Below are positions 51,308 through 62,695 of a stretch of DNA of 64,000 bases, in pieces. Location: contig NZ_CP136921.1 of assembly GCF_033100095.1 (NCBI RefSeq), positions 1,396,501 through 1,460,500 on the forward strand. The letters run 5' to 3'. Both the position numbers and the translations under genes were made by a program. The notes under the pieces are model-generated. The model had not been told where the DNA came from and searched no databases. It saw only the letters and a list, made by a program, of their open reading frames with translations. How positions within the stretch are numbered: the first letter of the stretch is position 1; each line of letters begins with the position of its first letter. The stretch is from Diaphorobacter limosus. GTDB taxonomy: Bacteria; Pseudomonadota; Gammaproteobacteria; Burkholderiales; Burkholderiaceae_C.

Positions 51308-51858
51308 AGGCCAACGCGGTTGCAATCACCCCCCGGGTAGCTCACCATCCCTTGCTCCCCCACGACAGCTCCAGCGCTCAGGTGCGCGGGCTCCACCTTG
51401 CCAAGTCCCATGATGTGCAGCACCTGGCAGCCGTGCGCGAGCAGGTGGTCGGCGACGATGCGCCGATGGCAGCGCCACCAGACGGCCTCGGCACACATCA
51501 GCGCGCAGCGTTTTTGCTCGCTCAGCATCAGCAGCTGCTGCAGGCCCTGGGCAAACGCCTCTGTGCAGGCGTAGTCCGCATAGCGGTGAAAGCTGGCGTT
51601 GCTCCACCAGCCATTGCGCTGGCCGTCCATTCCTGGGCTGCGTCCGCGCAGGCCGCCCAGCGCCGCCAAATGCAGATAGCCCACGCCCTGCGTGGCCAAC
51701 GCGGCGGCCAGCGCGTCGGCGTTGAACTGCGGCTGCGCGCGCGAGCCGGTCAGCTTGCGAATATCCACCAGGCACTGCACATCGACCTGCGCCAGCAGCG
51801 CCAGAAAATCCGCCAGGCTGTGGTTGGAATGGCCGACGGTGTAGACGGTCGGCATCAT
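51274..51858 (-). CDS. DUF488 family protein
   Basis: 194-aa DUF488 protein. Family marks: VYTVGHSNHSLADFLALLAQ, LVDIRKLTGSRAQPQFN, YLHLAALGGLRGRSPG, and ALMCAEAVWWRCHRRIVADH with the conserved Cys and CHR. Function unknown. It overlaps the DUF2945 gene by four bases. The last dozen residues (LTPPGRAEGTP) are read out of the argF tandem repeat on the other strand, so the natural C-terminus may be nearer the GDCNRV segment. Confidence 0.88.
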   Translation of the reverse strand: MMPTVYTVGHSNHSLADFLALLAQVDVQCLVDIRKLTGSRAQPQFNADALAAALATQGVGYLHLAALGGLRGRSPGMDGQRNGWWSNASFHRYADYACTEAFAQGLQQLLMLSEQKRCALMCAEAVWWRCHRRIVADHLLAHGCQVLHIMGLGKVEPAHLSAGAVVGEQGMVSYPGGDCNRVGLTPPGRAEGTP

Positions 51859-52067
51859 GGGATGCGCTGCAGCACCGCGCCGCGGTGCGCGGCGATGTGC
51901 TCGGTCTTGTCGCTCTGGATTTCGTACTGCGGGTTCTCGGGCGTCGCGCGGTGCCGGTGGCCCTTGTAGTCAAAATCCTGCGTGTGCACGGCGATGATGC
52001 GGCCGGTCACGAAACCGGCCTCGGAATTCCAGCGCACATGCTCGCCGATGCGAAAATCCTGCCCCAT
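51855..52067 (-). CDS. DUF2945 (HVA1/Tudor-like) small protein
   Basis: 70-aa protein: MGQDFRIGEHVRWNSEAGFVTGRIIAVHTQDF, then YKGHRHRATPENPQYEIQSDKTEHIAAHRG (quoted by position; core HRATPENPQYEIQSDKT). This is the DUF2945 family. AGGAGG is eight bases before ATG 52067. The stop overlaps the DUF488 start, a coupling seen with this pair. No activity known. Confidence 0.88.
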   Translation of the reverse strand: MGQDFRIGEHVRWNSEAGFVTGRIIAVHTQDFDYKGHRHRATPENPQYEIQSDKTEHIAAHRGAVLQRIP

Positions 52068-52267
52068 GGTTTTTCCTCCTGCACGCGGCGCGCGCCCATG
52101 ACCGACGCCTACCGCCACCACATGATGCGCCCGCCGCATCGCATGCACGCCCCGATCTGATCGCCCGGTGGCTTGTCCGCGGGCGCGTTTCCTCCTCTAC
52201 GCCCACCGGCAGCCCCCTCCTGACAGGCGCCTCGCGCTCCTTCGGGCTGTCCGCCTGGCCCGAAACC

Positions 52268-52615
52268 ATGTCCGATTCCGTCCATCCCTGCCTGACCTGT
52301 GGCGCCTGCTGCCACGAATACCGTGTCGAATTTCCCGTCTACGAACTGCAATCCATGGGCGGCAGCGTGCCCGATGCGCTGGCCCATGAGGTGCATGGCA
52401 ACCGCTGGCGCATGGATGGCACGCAGCGCCATCCGGTGCGCTGCGTGGCGCTGACAGGACGCTGCGGCAAGCAGTCGATCTGCAGCATCTACGAACGACG
52501 ACCTTCGACCTGCGACCAGTTCCAGATGGGCACAGAGCGCTGCAACGAAGCGCGTGCACGCCACGGCCTGCCGCCGCTTTATGCGCCCCGGGAAGATTTT
52601 CCGCTCGCGGCCTGA
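52268..52615 (+). CDS. YkgJ-family cysteine cluster protein, copy 1
   Basis: 115-aa protein with eight cysteines in the YkgJ pattern: HPCLTCGACCHEYRVEFPV, RCVALTGRCGKQSICSIYERRPSTC and TERCNEARARHG. Such proteins are thought to bind a metal, zinc or iron-sulfur, through the CxxCxxCC group. A paralogue lies at 55271-55594 on the other side of the feo genes; the two share layout and order of motifs. Role unknown; the place beside feo hints at iron. Confidence 0.9.
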   Translation: MSDSVHPCLTCGACCHEYRVEFPVYELQSMGGSVPDALAHEVHGNRWRMDGTQRHPVRCVALTGRCGKQSICSIYERRPSTCDQFQMGTERCNEARARHGLPPLYAPREDFPLAA

Positions 52616-52625
52616 TGCCAATTTA

Positions 52626-52676
52626 TAGGGCAAAAATGGGTTCTAACACCCGTCCATCAAGTGCCTACAGCTATTG
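52626..52676. repeat. Palindromic element (AGCTATT type), degenerate
   Basis: TAGGGCA and TGCCTA arms enclose GGGTTCTAACACCC, and the element ends CAGCTATTGATTTG. It separates convergent ykgJ and the feo operon end and may terminate both. Related to 30920, 36467 and 56236. Confidence 0.55.
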
Positions 52677-52940
52677 ATTTGATTGCAAACTATCGGCGTT
52701 GCGTGCCACTGGCGCGGGCGGCGCCACGCTCTGCTGCTGCACCCCGGCCTTGGCCCGCGTACCGCAGCCGCCGCAGCTGCTGCAACCACCACCACCGCCA
52801 CTGCCGCAGCCACCCGGCCCCGCAGCCAGCCCGGGGTGCACGCGGCCCAGGCGCTGGCGCCAGGCGGCAGGCAGATAGCGCCAGGCCATATAGGCCACGG
52901 CAACGACAACGATCAGGGCGACGATGAGTTCTTGCAACAT
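52671..52940 (-). CDS. FeoB-associated Cys-rich membrane protein
   Basis: 89-aa protein. An N-terminal membrane helix (LIVALIVVVAVAYMAWRYL) is followed by a Gly/Cys-rich stretch (GGCGSGGGGGCSSCGGCG). This is the pattern of the small FeoB-associated proteins that take the place of FeoC in many bacteria. It follows feoB by three bases. It may help FeoB assembly or bind iron. Confidence 0.85.
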   Translation of the reverse strand: MLQELIVALIVVVAVAYMAWRYLPAAWRQRLGRVHPGLAAGPGGCGSGGGGGCSSCGGCGTRAKAGVQQQSVAPPAPVARNADSLQSNQ

Positions 52941-52943
52941 GCT

Positions 52944-54856
<1,913 letters not shown>

Positions 54857-54860
<4 letters not shown>

Positions 54861-55150
54861 GCCGCGCCCCTCGGCACATGCACCAGCACCTGCGCGGCCT
54901 CATGGCGGCGCAGCGCAAACGTGGCCTGGCCCACGCGCACGGCCAGTGGATCGGCCGTGGGAAAGCCCTTGGCGATGACGCGCACCGGCTCGCCGGGCAG
55001 GAAGCCGATCTCCATCAGGCGCAGCGCCATGGCGCTGGCGCGCCCATCCTCGGCCTGGCGCAGGCCGGCCACCACGGCGGGCACGCCGCGCGGCAGGCTG
55101 TCGAGTCCCTGGGTTTGCTGGGTTGCCTGGGTATCGCCCTGGAGTTGCAT
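54857..55150 (-). CDS. feoA: FeoA
   Basis: 97-aa SH3-like FeoA, a small cytoplasmic partner of FeoB. The fold is clear in GRASAMALRLMEIGFLPGEPVRVIAKG and PLAVRVGQATFALRRHEAAQVLV (pieces: LRLMEIGFLPGEPVRVI). It heads the feoA-feoB-Cys-rich operon on the minus strand, and a Fur-like box lies just upstream. Confidence 0.93.
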
Positions 55151-55164
55151 GTTCTATGGGTGTT

Positions 55165-55188
55165 GCAAATAAAAATGGTTCTCATTTT
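55165..55188 (-). promoter_or_regulatory. Fur-like box of the feo operon
   Basis: On the minus strand the stretch contains AAATGAGAACCATTTTTATT, which matches the Fur pattern AATGAGAA..ATT at most places, 15 to 38 bases before the feoA start. Iron-loaded Fur would repress the operon; it could also act on the divergent ykgJ. Confidence 0.7.
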
Positions 55189-55270
55189 AATGCATCGGCG
55201 CGCCCTGGGCTTGATCCAGCTCAGCGCCTGGCAGGCACTGCACAATCCCCATCTTTCTTCCTGTCACCCC

Positions 55271-55594
55271 ATGAGCACCCATCCCTGCCTGAGCTGCGGC
55301 GCCTGCTGCGCCAGTTTCCGCGTCGACTTCTCCGTCCACGAGACCGAGGACATGGGCGGCAGCGTGCCCCAGGGCCTGGTGGTGGAGGTGACCGGCCACA
55401 CCGCCCGCATGCGCGGCACCGACCATGCCCGGCCGCGCTGCGCCGCCCTCACCGGCCAGGTGGGCCAGCGCGCAGCCTGCGGCATCTACGAGTGGCGGCC
55501 CTCGCCCTGCCGTGAGTTCGAAGCCGGCAGCGCAGCCTGCAACCGCGCGCGCCAGCGCCACGGCCTGGCGCCGCTGGAAGGCCTGGTACCATGA
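55271..55594 (+). CDS. YkgJ-family cysteine cluster protein, copy 2
   Basis: 107-aa paralogue of the protein at 52268: HPCLSCGACCASFRVDFSV, RCAALTGQVGQRAACGIYEW, RPSPCREFEAGSAACNRARQ. It is divergent from feoA across the Fur-like box and overlaps kynB by four bases (ATGA). Compared with copy 1 it keeps the CxxCxxCC head and the C-terminal CNxARxRHGL. Metal binding is expected; the process is unknown. Confidence 0.9.
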   Translation: MSTHPCLSCGACCASFRVDFSVHETEDMGGSVPQGLVVEVTGHTARMRGTDHARPRCAALTGQVGQRAACGIYEWRPSPCREFEAGSAACNRARQRHGLAPLEGLVP

Positions 55595-56232
55595 GCTACC
55601 AGCCCCTGCTGTGGGACATCTCGGCGCCGCTGCATGCCAGCAGCCCGGTCTATCCCGGCGACACGCCCTACGAGCAGCGCTGGAGCGCCACCATCGGGCC
55701 GGACAGCGCCGTGAACGTCAGCACCCTGACCCTGTCGCCCCACATAGGCACGCATGCGGATGCGCCGCTGCACTACGACAACGCAGGCGTCGCCATAGGC
55801 GCCGTGGCGCTACAGGCCTTCATCGGCCCCTGCCGCGTGATCCACGCCCTGGGCTGCGGCCCGCTGGTCGAATGGCGCCACATCGCCCACGCCGTCAGCG
55901 CGGACCTGCCGCCACGCGTGCTGCTGCGCACCTATGCGAGCGCGCCCGTCGATCGTTGGGATGCGCAGCTGAGCGCCGTCGCACCCGAGACCCTGGAGCG
56001 CCTGGCCGACGCCGGCGTGCTGCTGGTGGGCATAGACACGGCCAGCGTGGACCCGGCTGACAGCCGGGAGCTGCCCAGCCACCAGGTGCTGCGCCGGCGC
56101 GGCCTGCGCGTGCTGGAGAACCTGGTGCTGGACGCCGTGCCCGAGGGCGACTACGAGCTCATCGCCCTGCCGCTCAAGCTGACCACGGCCGATGCCTCGC
56201 CGGTGCGCGCCGTGCTGCGGGCGCTGGCGTGA
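55591..56232 (+). CDS. kynB: Kynurenine formamidase (arylformamidase)
   Basis: 213-aa metal-dependent cyclase-fold enzyme that turns N-formylkynurenine into kynurenine in tryptophan breakdown. The metal site is SPHIGTHADAPLHY (HxGTHxDxPxH); other marks are WDISAPLHASSPVYPGDTP, GIDTASVDPADSRELPSH and LENLVLDAVPEGDYELIALPLKL (split: LENLVLDAVPEGDYEL). No kynA or kynU is in the window. Translation is coupled to the upstream ykgJ gene. Confidence 0.93.
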   Translation: MSYQPLLWDISAPLHASSPVYPGDTPYEQRWSATIGPDSAVNVSTLTLSPHIGTHADAPLHYDNAGVAIGAVALQAFIGPCRVIHALGCGPLVEWRHIAHAVSADLPPRVLLRTYASAPVDRWDAQLSAVAPETLERLADAGVLLVGIDTASVDPADSRELPSHQVLRRRGLRVLENLVLDAVPEGDYELIALPLKLTTADASPVRAVLRALA

Positions 56233-56235
56233 GGA

Positions 56236-56302
56236 CTACAAATTTCAAGCGATTTATGGCTCTAGAGTTTACCCATAAAGCACCAGCAGCTATTAAAAAA
56301 GA
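56236..56302. repeat. Palindromic element (AGCTATT type)
   Basis: TTATGG and CCATAA arms enclose CTCTAGAGTTTAC, and the element ends AGCAGCTATTAAAAAAG. It lies between convergent kynB and add and likely ends both transcripts. Confidence 0.65.
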
Positions 56303-56307
56303 AGCGT

Positions 56308-58245
<1,938 letters not shown>

Positions 58246-58273
58246 ATAACAAAGGCCGCCTTGCGGCGGCCTC
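58246..58273 (-). terminator. Intrinsic terminator of the first BMP gene
   Basis: GGCCGCC-GCAA-GGCGGCC followed by TTTGTTAT on the minus strand, 25 bases after the stop codon. The group II intron fragment begins directly behind it. Confidence 0.88.
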
Positions 58274-58297
58274 CGGGTTCAGAGGGTCAGACCAGGC

Positions 58298-59458
58298 TTA
58301 CTTCTTGTCGCCGCCCGGCACCTGGCCGTCCACGCCCTGGACGTAGAAGTTGATGCCGGTGAGGAATTTGTCATCGGCCGCAGCGTCCTTGTCCAGCACG
58401 GTCTTGCCGGTGTTGTCCACGATGGGGCCCTTCCAGATCACGAAGCTGCCGTCCTTCAGACCGGCCTTGGCGGCATCCACCTTGGCCTTGATGTCGGCGG
58501 GCACATCCTCGGCGATGGACACCAGGTCGATGGCGCCCTCCTTCACGCCCCACCAGTTCTGTGCCGTGGCCCAGCTGCCGTCCAGCACGTCGCGCGTGGC
58601 CTTGATGTAGTACGGCGCCCAGTTGATGACGGCCGAGCCCAGGTGGGCCTTGGGGCCGTAGGCGGTCATGTCGCTGTCCCAGCCGAAGGCACGCTTGCCC
58701 TTTTCCTGCGCGGTCTTGAGCACGGCGGGCGAGTCGGTGTTCTGGAACAGCACGTCGGCGCCGCCGTTGATGAGGCTGGTGGCGGCCTCGGTCTCCTTCG
58801 GCGGGCTGAACCATTCGTTGACCCAGACCACCTTGGTCTTGATCTTCGGGTTCACGCTTTGTGCGCCCAGGGTGAAGCTGTTCAAGTTGCGCAGCACCTC
58901 GGGGATGGGCACCGAGCCGACCACGCCCAGGGTATTGGTCTTGGTCATGGCGCCGGCGATGATGCCAGCGAGGTAGGCACCCTCGTAGGTGCGGCTGTCG
59001 TAAATGCGCATGTTGGCGCTGGTCTTGTAGCCGGTGGCGTGCTCGAACTTCACGTCCGGAAACTCGCCGGCCAGCTTCTGCATCACGTCCATGTAGCCGA
59101 AGGTGGTGCCAAAGATCAGCTTGTTGCCCTGCGTGACCAGGTCGCGTAGCACGCGCTCGGCGTCCGGGCCCTCGGGTACGCTTTCCACGTAAGAGGTCTG
59201 GATCTTGTCGCCAAACTCGGCCTCGAGCTTCTTGCGCGCCTGGTCATGGGCATAGGACCAGCCGCCGTCGCCCACCGGGCCGACATAGGCAAAGGCGATC
59301 TTCAGCGGCTCGGCCTTGGCCGCGGGTGCCGCCGCGGGCGCGGGGGCGGGGGCGGCCGGCGCGGCCTCTTCCTTCTTGCCGCAGCCCATCAGTGCGGTGG
59401 CGGCGACGGCCGACAGGGCGGCCAGCTTGAACAGGGAGCGCTTGTGCAGATCGGTCAT
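58298..59458 (-). CDS. BMP-family nucleoside-binding lipoprotein, copy 1
   Basis: 386-aa periplasmic binding protein of the BmpA/Med family, anchored by a lipobox (ALMGC) and followed by an Ala/Pro linker (AAPAAPAPAPAAAPAAKA). Family motifs: KIAFAYVGPVGDGGWSYAHD, FGTTFGYMDVMQKLAGEFPD, FEHATGYKTSANMRIYDSRTYEGAYLAGI (split FEHATGYKTSANM, RTYEGAYLAGIIAG) and WVNEWFSPPKETEAATSLIN. BMP receptors with this kind of ABC transporter bind purine nucleosides. A close paralogue is 64 bases upstream. Confidence 0.93.
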   Translation of the reverse strand: MTDLHKRSLFKLAALSAVAATALMGCGKKEEAAPAAPAPAPAAAPAAKAEPLKIAFAYVGPVGDGGWSYAHDQARKKLEAEFGDKIQTSYVESVPEGPDAERVLRDLVTQGNKLIFGTTFGYMDVMQKLAGEFPDVKFEHATGYKTSANMRIYDSRTYEGAYLAGIIAGAMTKTNTLGVVGSVPIPEVLRNLNSFTLGAQSVNPKIKTKVVWVNEWFSPPKETEAATSLINGGADVLFQNTDSPAVLKTAQEKGKRAFGWDSDMTAYGPKAHLGSAVINWAPYYIKATRDVLDGSWATAQNWWGVKEGAIDLVSIAEDVPADIKAKVDAAKAGLKDGSFVIWKGPIVDNTGKTVLDKDAAADDKFLTGINFYVQGVDGQVPGGDKK

Positions 59459-59481
59459 GTTTTCTTTCAGATGATGAACAC

Positions 59482-59514
59482 AAAAAAACGCGCCTGAATG
59501 TGGTCAGGCGCGTT
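59482..59514 (-). terminator. Intrinsic terminator between the two BMP genes
   Basis: AACGCGCCTGA and TCAGGCGCGTT form an 11-bp stem with a six-base loop, followed on the minus strand by seven T. It should cut the transcript after copy 2, leaving copy 1 with less or separate expression. Confidence 0.9.
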
Positions 59515-59522
59515 GCTGGGGT

Positions 59523-60677
59523 TTACTTGCCTTCGGTGCCGGGCACCTTGCCCTCCACGCCCGCCACATAGAAATTGATGCCGGTGAGGAACTTGTCGTC
59601 CGCCACCTGGCCGGCGCCCAGCAGTTCCTTGCCGGTGTTGTCCTTCACCGGGCCGGTCCAGACGGCGAAGCTGCCGTCCTTCAAGCCGGCGCGGGCCTTG
59701 GCCACGCGGTCCTTGATGTCCTGGGGCACGTCGTCGGCGATCTTCAGCAGGTCGATGGCGCCTTCCTTCACGCCCCACCAGAAGTTGCCGCTTTGCCACT
59801 GGCCGCCCAGGATGTCGGTGACCACCTTGGTGTAGTACGGCGTCCAGTCGATCACGGCCGAGCCCAGGTGCGCCTTGGGCGCAAAGGCGCTCATGTCGCC
59901 GTCCTTGCCAAAGGCGCGCATGCCGCGCTCCTCGGCGGTCTTGAGCACCGCGGGCGAGTTGGTGTTCTGGTACATCACGTCCACGCCGCCGTTGATCAGG
60001 CTGGTGGCGGCCTCGGCCTCCTTCGGCGGGCTGAACCATTCGTTGACCCAGACCACCTTGGCCTTGATCGACGGATCGACGCTCTGCGCGCCCAGCACAA
60101 AGCTGTTGATGTTGCGCACCACCTCGGGGATGGGCACGGATGCCACCACGCCCACGGTCTTGGTCTTGCTCATACCGCCGGCGACGATGCCGGCGAGATA
60201 CGCACCCTCGAAGGTCTTGGTGTCATAGGTGGCCACGTTGGCGGCCTGCTTGTAGCCGGTGGCGTGCTCGAACTTCACGTCCGGCAGATCGGCCGCCACC
60301 TTTTGCACGAACTCCTGGTAGCCAAAGCTGGTGGCAAAGATCAGCTTGTTGCCCTGGCCCGCCATGTCACGCATCACGCGCTCGGCGTCGGCGCTCTCGG
60401 GCACGCTCTCGACGAAGGAGGTTTCGATCTTGTCGCCGAACTTTTCCTGGATGGCCTTGCGCCCCAGGTCATGCTGGAAAGTCCAGCCGCCGTCGCCAAT
60501 CGGGCTGACGTACATGAAGGCGATCTTCAGCTTGTCGGCCGCGGGCGCGGCGGCGGGAGCGGGAGCGGCGGCCGGTGCGGCGGCCTCTTCCTTCTTGCCG
60601 CAGCCGGCCAGTGCCGCCAGTGCAATGGCCGACAGGGCGGCGGTTTTGAGCAGGGTGCGTTTGTTCAGGTGCTGCAT
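59523..60677 (-). CDS. BMP-family nucleoside-binding lipoprotein, copy 2
   Basis: 384-aa paralogue of the previous protein: lipobox ALAGC, linker, KIAFMYVSPIGDGGWTFQHD, FATSFGYQEFVQKVAADLPD, EHATGYKQAANVATYDTKTF and WVNEWFSPPKEAEAATSLIN. ATG 60677 is used; a TTG three codons upstream is possible. The gene follows the permeases in order ATPase-permease-permease-BMP, so this copy is the likely main receptor of the transporter; the ligand is probably a purine nucleoside, in line with the deaminase gene. Confidence 0.93.
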   Translation of the reverse strand: MQHLNKRTLLKTAALSAIALAALAGCGKKEEAAAPAAAPAPAAAPAADKLKIAFMYVSPIGDGGWTFQHDLGRKAIQEKFGDKIETSFVESVPESADAERVMRDMAGQGNKLIFATSFGYQEFVQKVAADLPDVKFEHATGYKQAANVATYDTKTFEGAYLAGIVAGGMSKTKTVGVVASVPIPEVVRNINSFVLGAQSVDPSIKAKVVWVNEWFSPPKEAEAATSLINGGVDVMYQNTNSPAVLKTAEERGMRAFGKDGDMSAFAPKAHLGSAVIDWTPYYTKVVTDILGGQWQSGNFWWGVKEGAIDLLKIADDVPQDIKDRVAKARAGLKDGSFAVWTGPVKDNTGKELLGAGQVADDKFLTGINFYVAGVEGKVPGTEGK

Positions 60678-60701
60678 GGGAGTCAACGGAGGGGTAAAAA
60701 A

Positions 60702-61622
60702 TCAGCTGCCGGGGTGGAAGGCCTTGCCCAGCGAGGCCGGCATATTGGCACGAATCCAGGTCGGGTTGCGCGAGATCAACACCAGCACCACGATAGTGGC
60801 CAGATAGGGCAGCATGGACAGCAGCTGGCTGGCCACGTGCACGCCCGATGCCTGCAGGTGGAACTGCAGCATGGTCACGCCGCCAAACAAATAGGCCCCC
60901 AGCAGCACGCGCGCCGGCCGCCAGGTGGCAAAGGTGGTCAGCGCCAGCGCGATCCAGCCGCGCCCAGCCACCATGCCTTCGACCCACAGCGGCGTATAGA
61001 CCGTGGAGACATAAGCACCCGCCAAGCCGCACAGCGCCCCGCCGGCCATGACGGCGGCCAGGCGTATGCGGCGCACCGGGTAGCCCAGCGCATGGGCCGA
61101 CTGGGGCGATTCACCCACCGAGCGCAGCACCAGGCCGGCGCGCGTGCGGAACAGAAACCACACCATGAACAGCGCCAACACCATGGTCAGATACACCAGC
61201 GGATGCAGCCGAAACAGCGCCTGCCCCAGCACGGGCAACTCGCCCAGCACGGGCCAGGCAAACTTGGGCGTATCCGGCAGCCTGGCCTGCACGTAGCCAA
61301 TGCCCACGAAGGCCGAGAACCCCACGCCAAACAGCGACAGCGCCAGCCCGGTGGCGTACTGGTTGGTGCCCAGCCAGATCACCAGCCAGCCAAACAGCGC
61401 CGCCAGCAGCGCGCCCGCGGCCATGCCGGCCAGCAGGCCCAGCGCAAAGCTGCCGGTATGCACCACGGTGGCAAAGGCGGCGATGGCGGCGCACAGCATC
61501 ATGCCCTCGGCCCCCAGATTCACGATGCCGGCTTTTTCGTTGATCAAGAGACCCAGCGCAGCAATGGCCAGCACGGTGCCGGCGCTCAGCGTGCTGCCCA
61601 GCAGCAATGCGTACGATTCCAT
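60702..61622 (-). CDS. ABC transporter permease, nucleoside type (second)
   Basis: 306-aa inner-membrane permease of the BPD_transp_2 family with about eight helices. Start MESYALLLGSTLSAGTVLAI; family marks are GLLINEKAGIVNLGAEGMML, LGTNQYATGLALSLFGVGFS and AGRGWIALALTTFATWRPARVLLGAYLFGG (pieces: GRGWIALALTTFATWRPAR). Its ATG overlaps the stop of the first permease by one base (TGATG). The frame is open upstream through the whole first permease, which is a shadow. Confidence 0.93.
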   Translation of the reverse strand: MESYALLLGSTLSAGTVLAIAALGLLINEKAGIVNLGAEGMMLCAAIAAFATVVHTGSFALGLLAGMAAGALLAALFGWLVIWLGTNQYATGLALSLFGVGFSAFVGIGYVQARLPDTPKFAWPVLGELPVLGQALFRLHPLVYLTMVLALFMVWFLFRTRAGLVLRSVGESPQSAHALGYPVRRIRLAAVMAGGALCGLAGAYVSTVYTPLWVEGMVAGRGWIALALTTFATWRPARVLLGAYLFGGVTMLQFHLQASGVHVASQLLSMLPYLATIVVLVLISRNPTWIRANMPASLGKAFHPGS

Positions 61623-62695
61623 CAAGCCAGCCCCTTCTGCGTTGCCACCCAGCGCAGGCGGTAGGCGATCAGCGTGTCGCAGGCCAGCAGCGTGAACAGC
61701 AGCAGGCCCTGGAACACGCCGGTCAGCGATTTGGGCAGGCCCAGGCGCGACTGCGCCAGCTCGCCGCCGATGTAGAACATGCTCATCAGCAGGGCCGAAA
61801 ACACCATGCCCACCGGGTGCAGTCGCCCCACGAAGGCCACGATGATGGCCGCAAAGCCGTAGCCCGCCGGCACGAAGGGTGTGAGCTGACCGATCGGCCC
61901 GGCGACATCCAGCGCGCCGGCCAGGCCGGCCGTGCCGCCCGATATCAAGAGCGCCGTCCACAGCGCGCGCCGCGACGAAAAGCCCGCGTAGCGCGCCGCC
62001 GCCGGCGCCAGCCCGCCCACCTGCAGCGCAAAGCCGGCGCGCGTGCGAAACAGAAAGGCCCACAGCAGCGCCACGCCGATGAGCGCCAGCGGCAGGCCGA
62101 TGGTCACGCGCGAGCCGGCAAACAGCTTGGGCATCTGCGTCACGCGCTCGAACATCTTGGTCTGCGGAAAGTTGTAGCCCATCGGGTCCTTCCACGGCCC
62201 ATAGACCAGGTAGCCGAGCAGCAGCGTGGCCACATAGACCAGCATCAGGCTGACCAGAATTTCGTTGGCATTGAAGCGGTCGCGCAAGAGCGCCGTGATG
62301 CCCGCCCAGGCCATGCCGCCAAGCACGCCCGCCACCAGGATGGCCGGCACGATCCACGGCCCCGTGCCCTTGTCGGCCAGCAGCGCCACGCCCCCGGCGG
62401 CCACGGCGCCGATGACGAACTGCCCCTCGGCACCGATGTTCCAGACATTGGAGCGAAAGCACACCGCCAGACCCAGGGCTATGAGCAGCAGCGGCGTGGC
62501 CTTCAGCGCCAGCTCGCCCAGCGCATAGGGCGACTTGATGGGCTCCCAGAAGAACACCTGTAGGCCGCGCAGCGGGTCCTTGCCCAGCGCGGCGAACAGC
62601 GCCACGCCGATCAGCACCGTGATCGCCAGCGCCAGCAACGGCGAGCCATAGGCCCACAGGCGCGAGGCCTGGGGCCGCGCCTCAAGCTTGAGCAT
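61622..62695 (-). CDS. ABC transporter permease, nucleoside type (first)
   Basis: 357-aa permease. ATG 62695 starts MLKLEARPQASRLWAYGSPL. Marks: LKATPLLLIALGLAVCFRSN, VWNIGAEGQFVIGAVAAGGV and NANEILVSLMLVYVATLLLG, typical of the YufP/NupP type, and FVPAGYGFAAIIVAFVGRLHPVG. It overlaps the ATPase gene's end by 14 bases and the second permease by one base, so the three are made together. Confidence 0.93.
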   Translation of the reverse strand: MLKLEARPQASRLWAYGSPLLALAITVLIGVALFAALGKDPLRGLQVFFWEPIKSPYALGELALKATPLLLIALGLAVCFRSNVWNIGAEGQFVIGAVAAGGVALLADKGTGPWIVPAILVAGVLGGMAWAGITALLRDRFNANEILVSLMLVYVATLLLGYLVYGPWKDPMGYNFPQTKMFERVTQMPKLFAGSRVTIGLPLALIGVALLWAFLFRTRAGFALQVGGLAPAAARYAGFSSRRALWTALLISGGTAGLAGALDVAGPIGQLTPFVPAGYGFAAIIVAFVGRLHPVGMVFSALLMSMFYIGGELAQSRLGLPKSLTGVFQGLLLFTLLACDTLIAYRLRWVATQKGLA

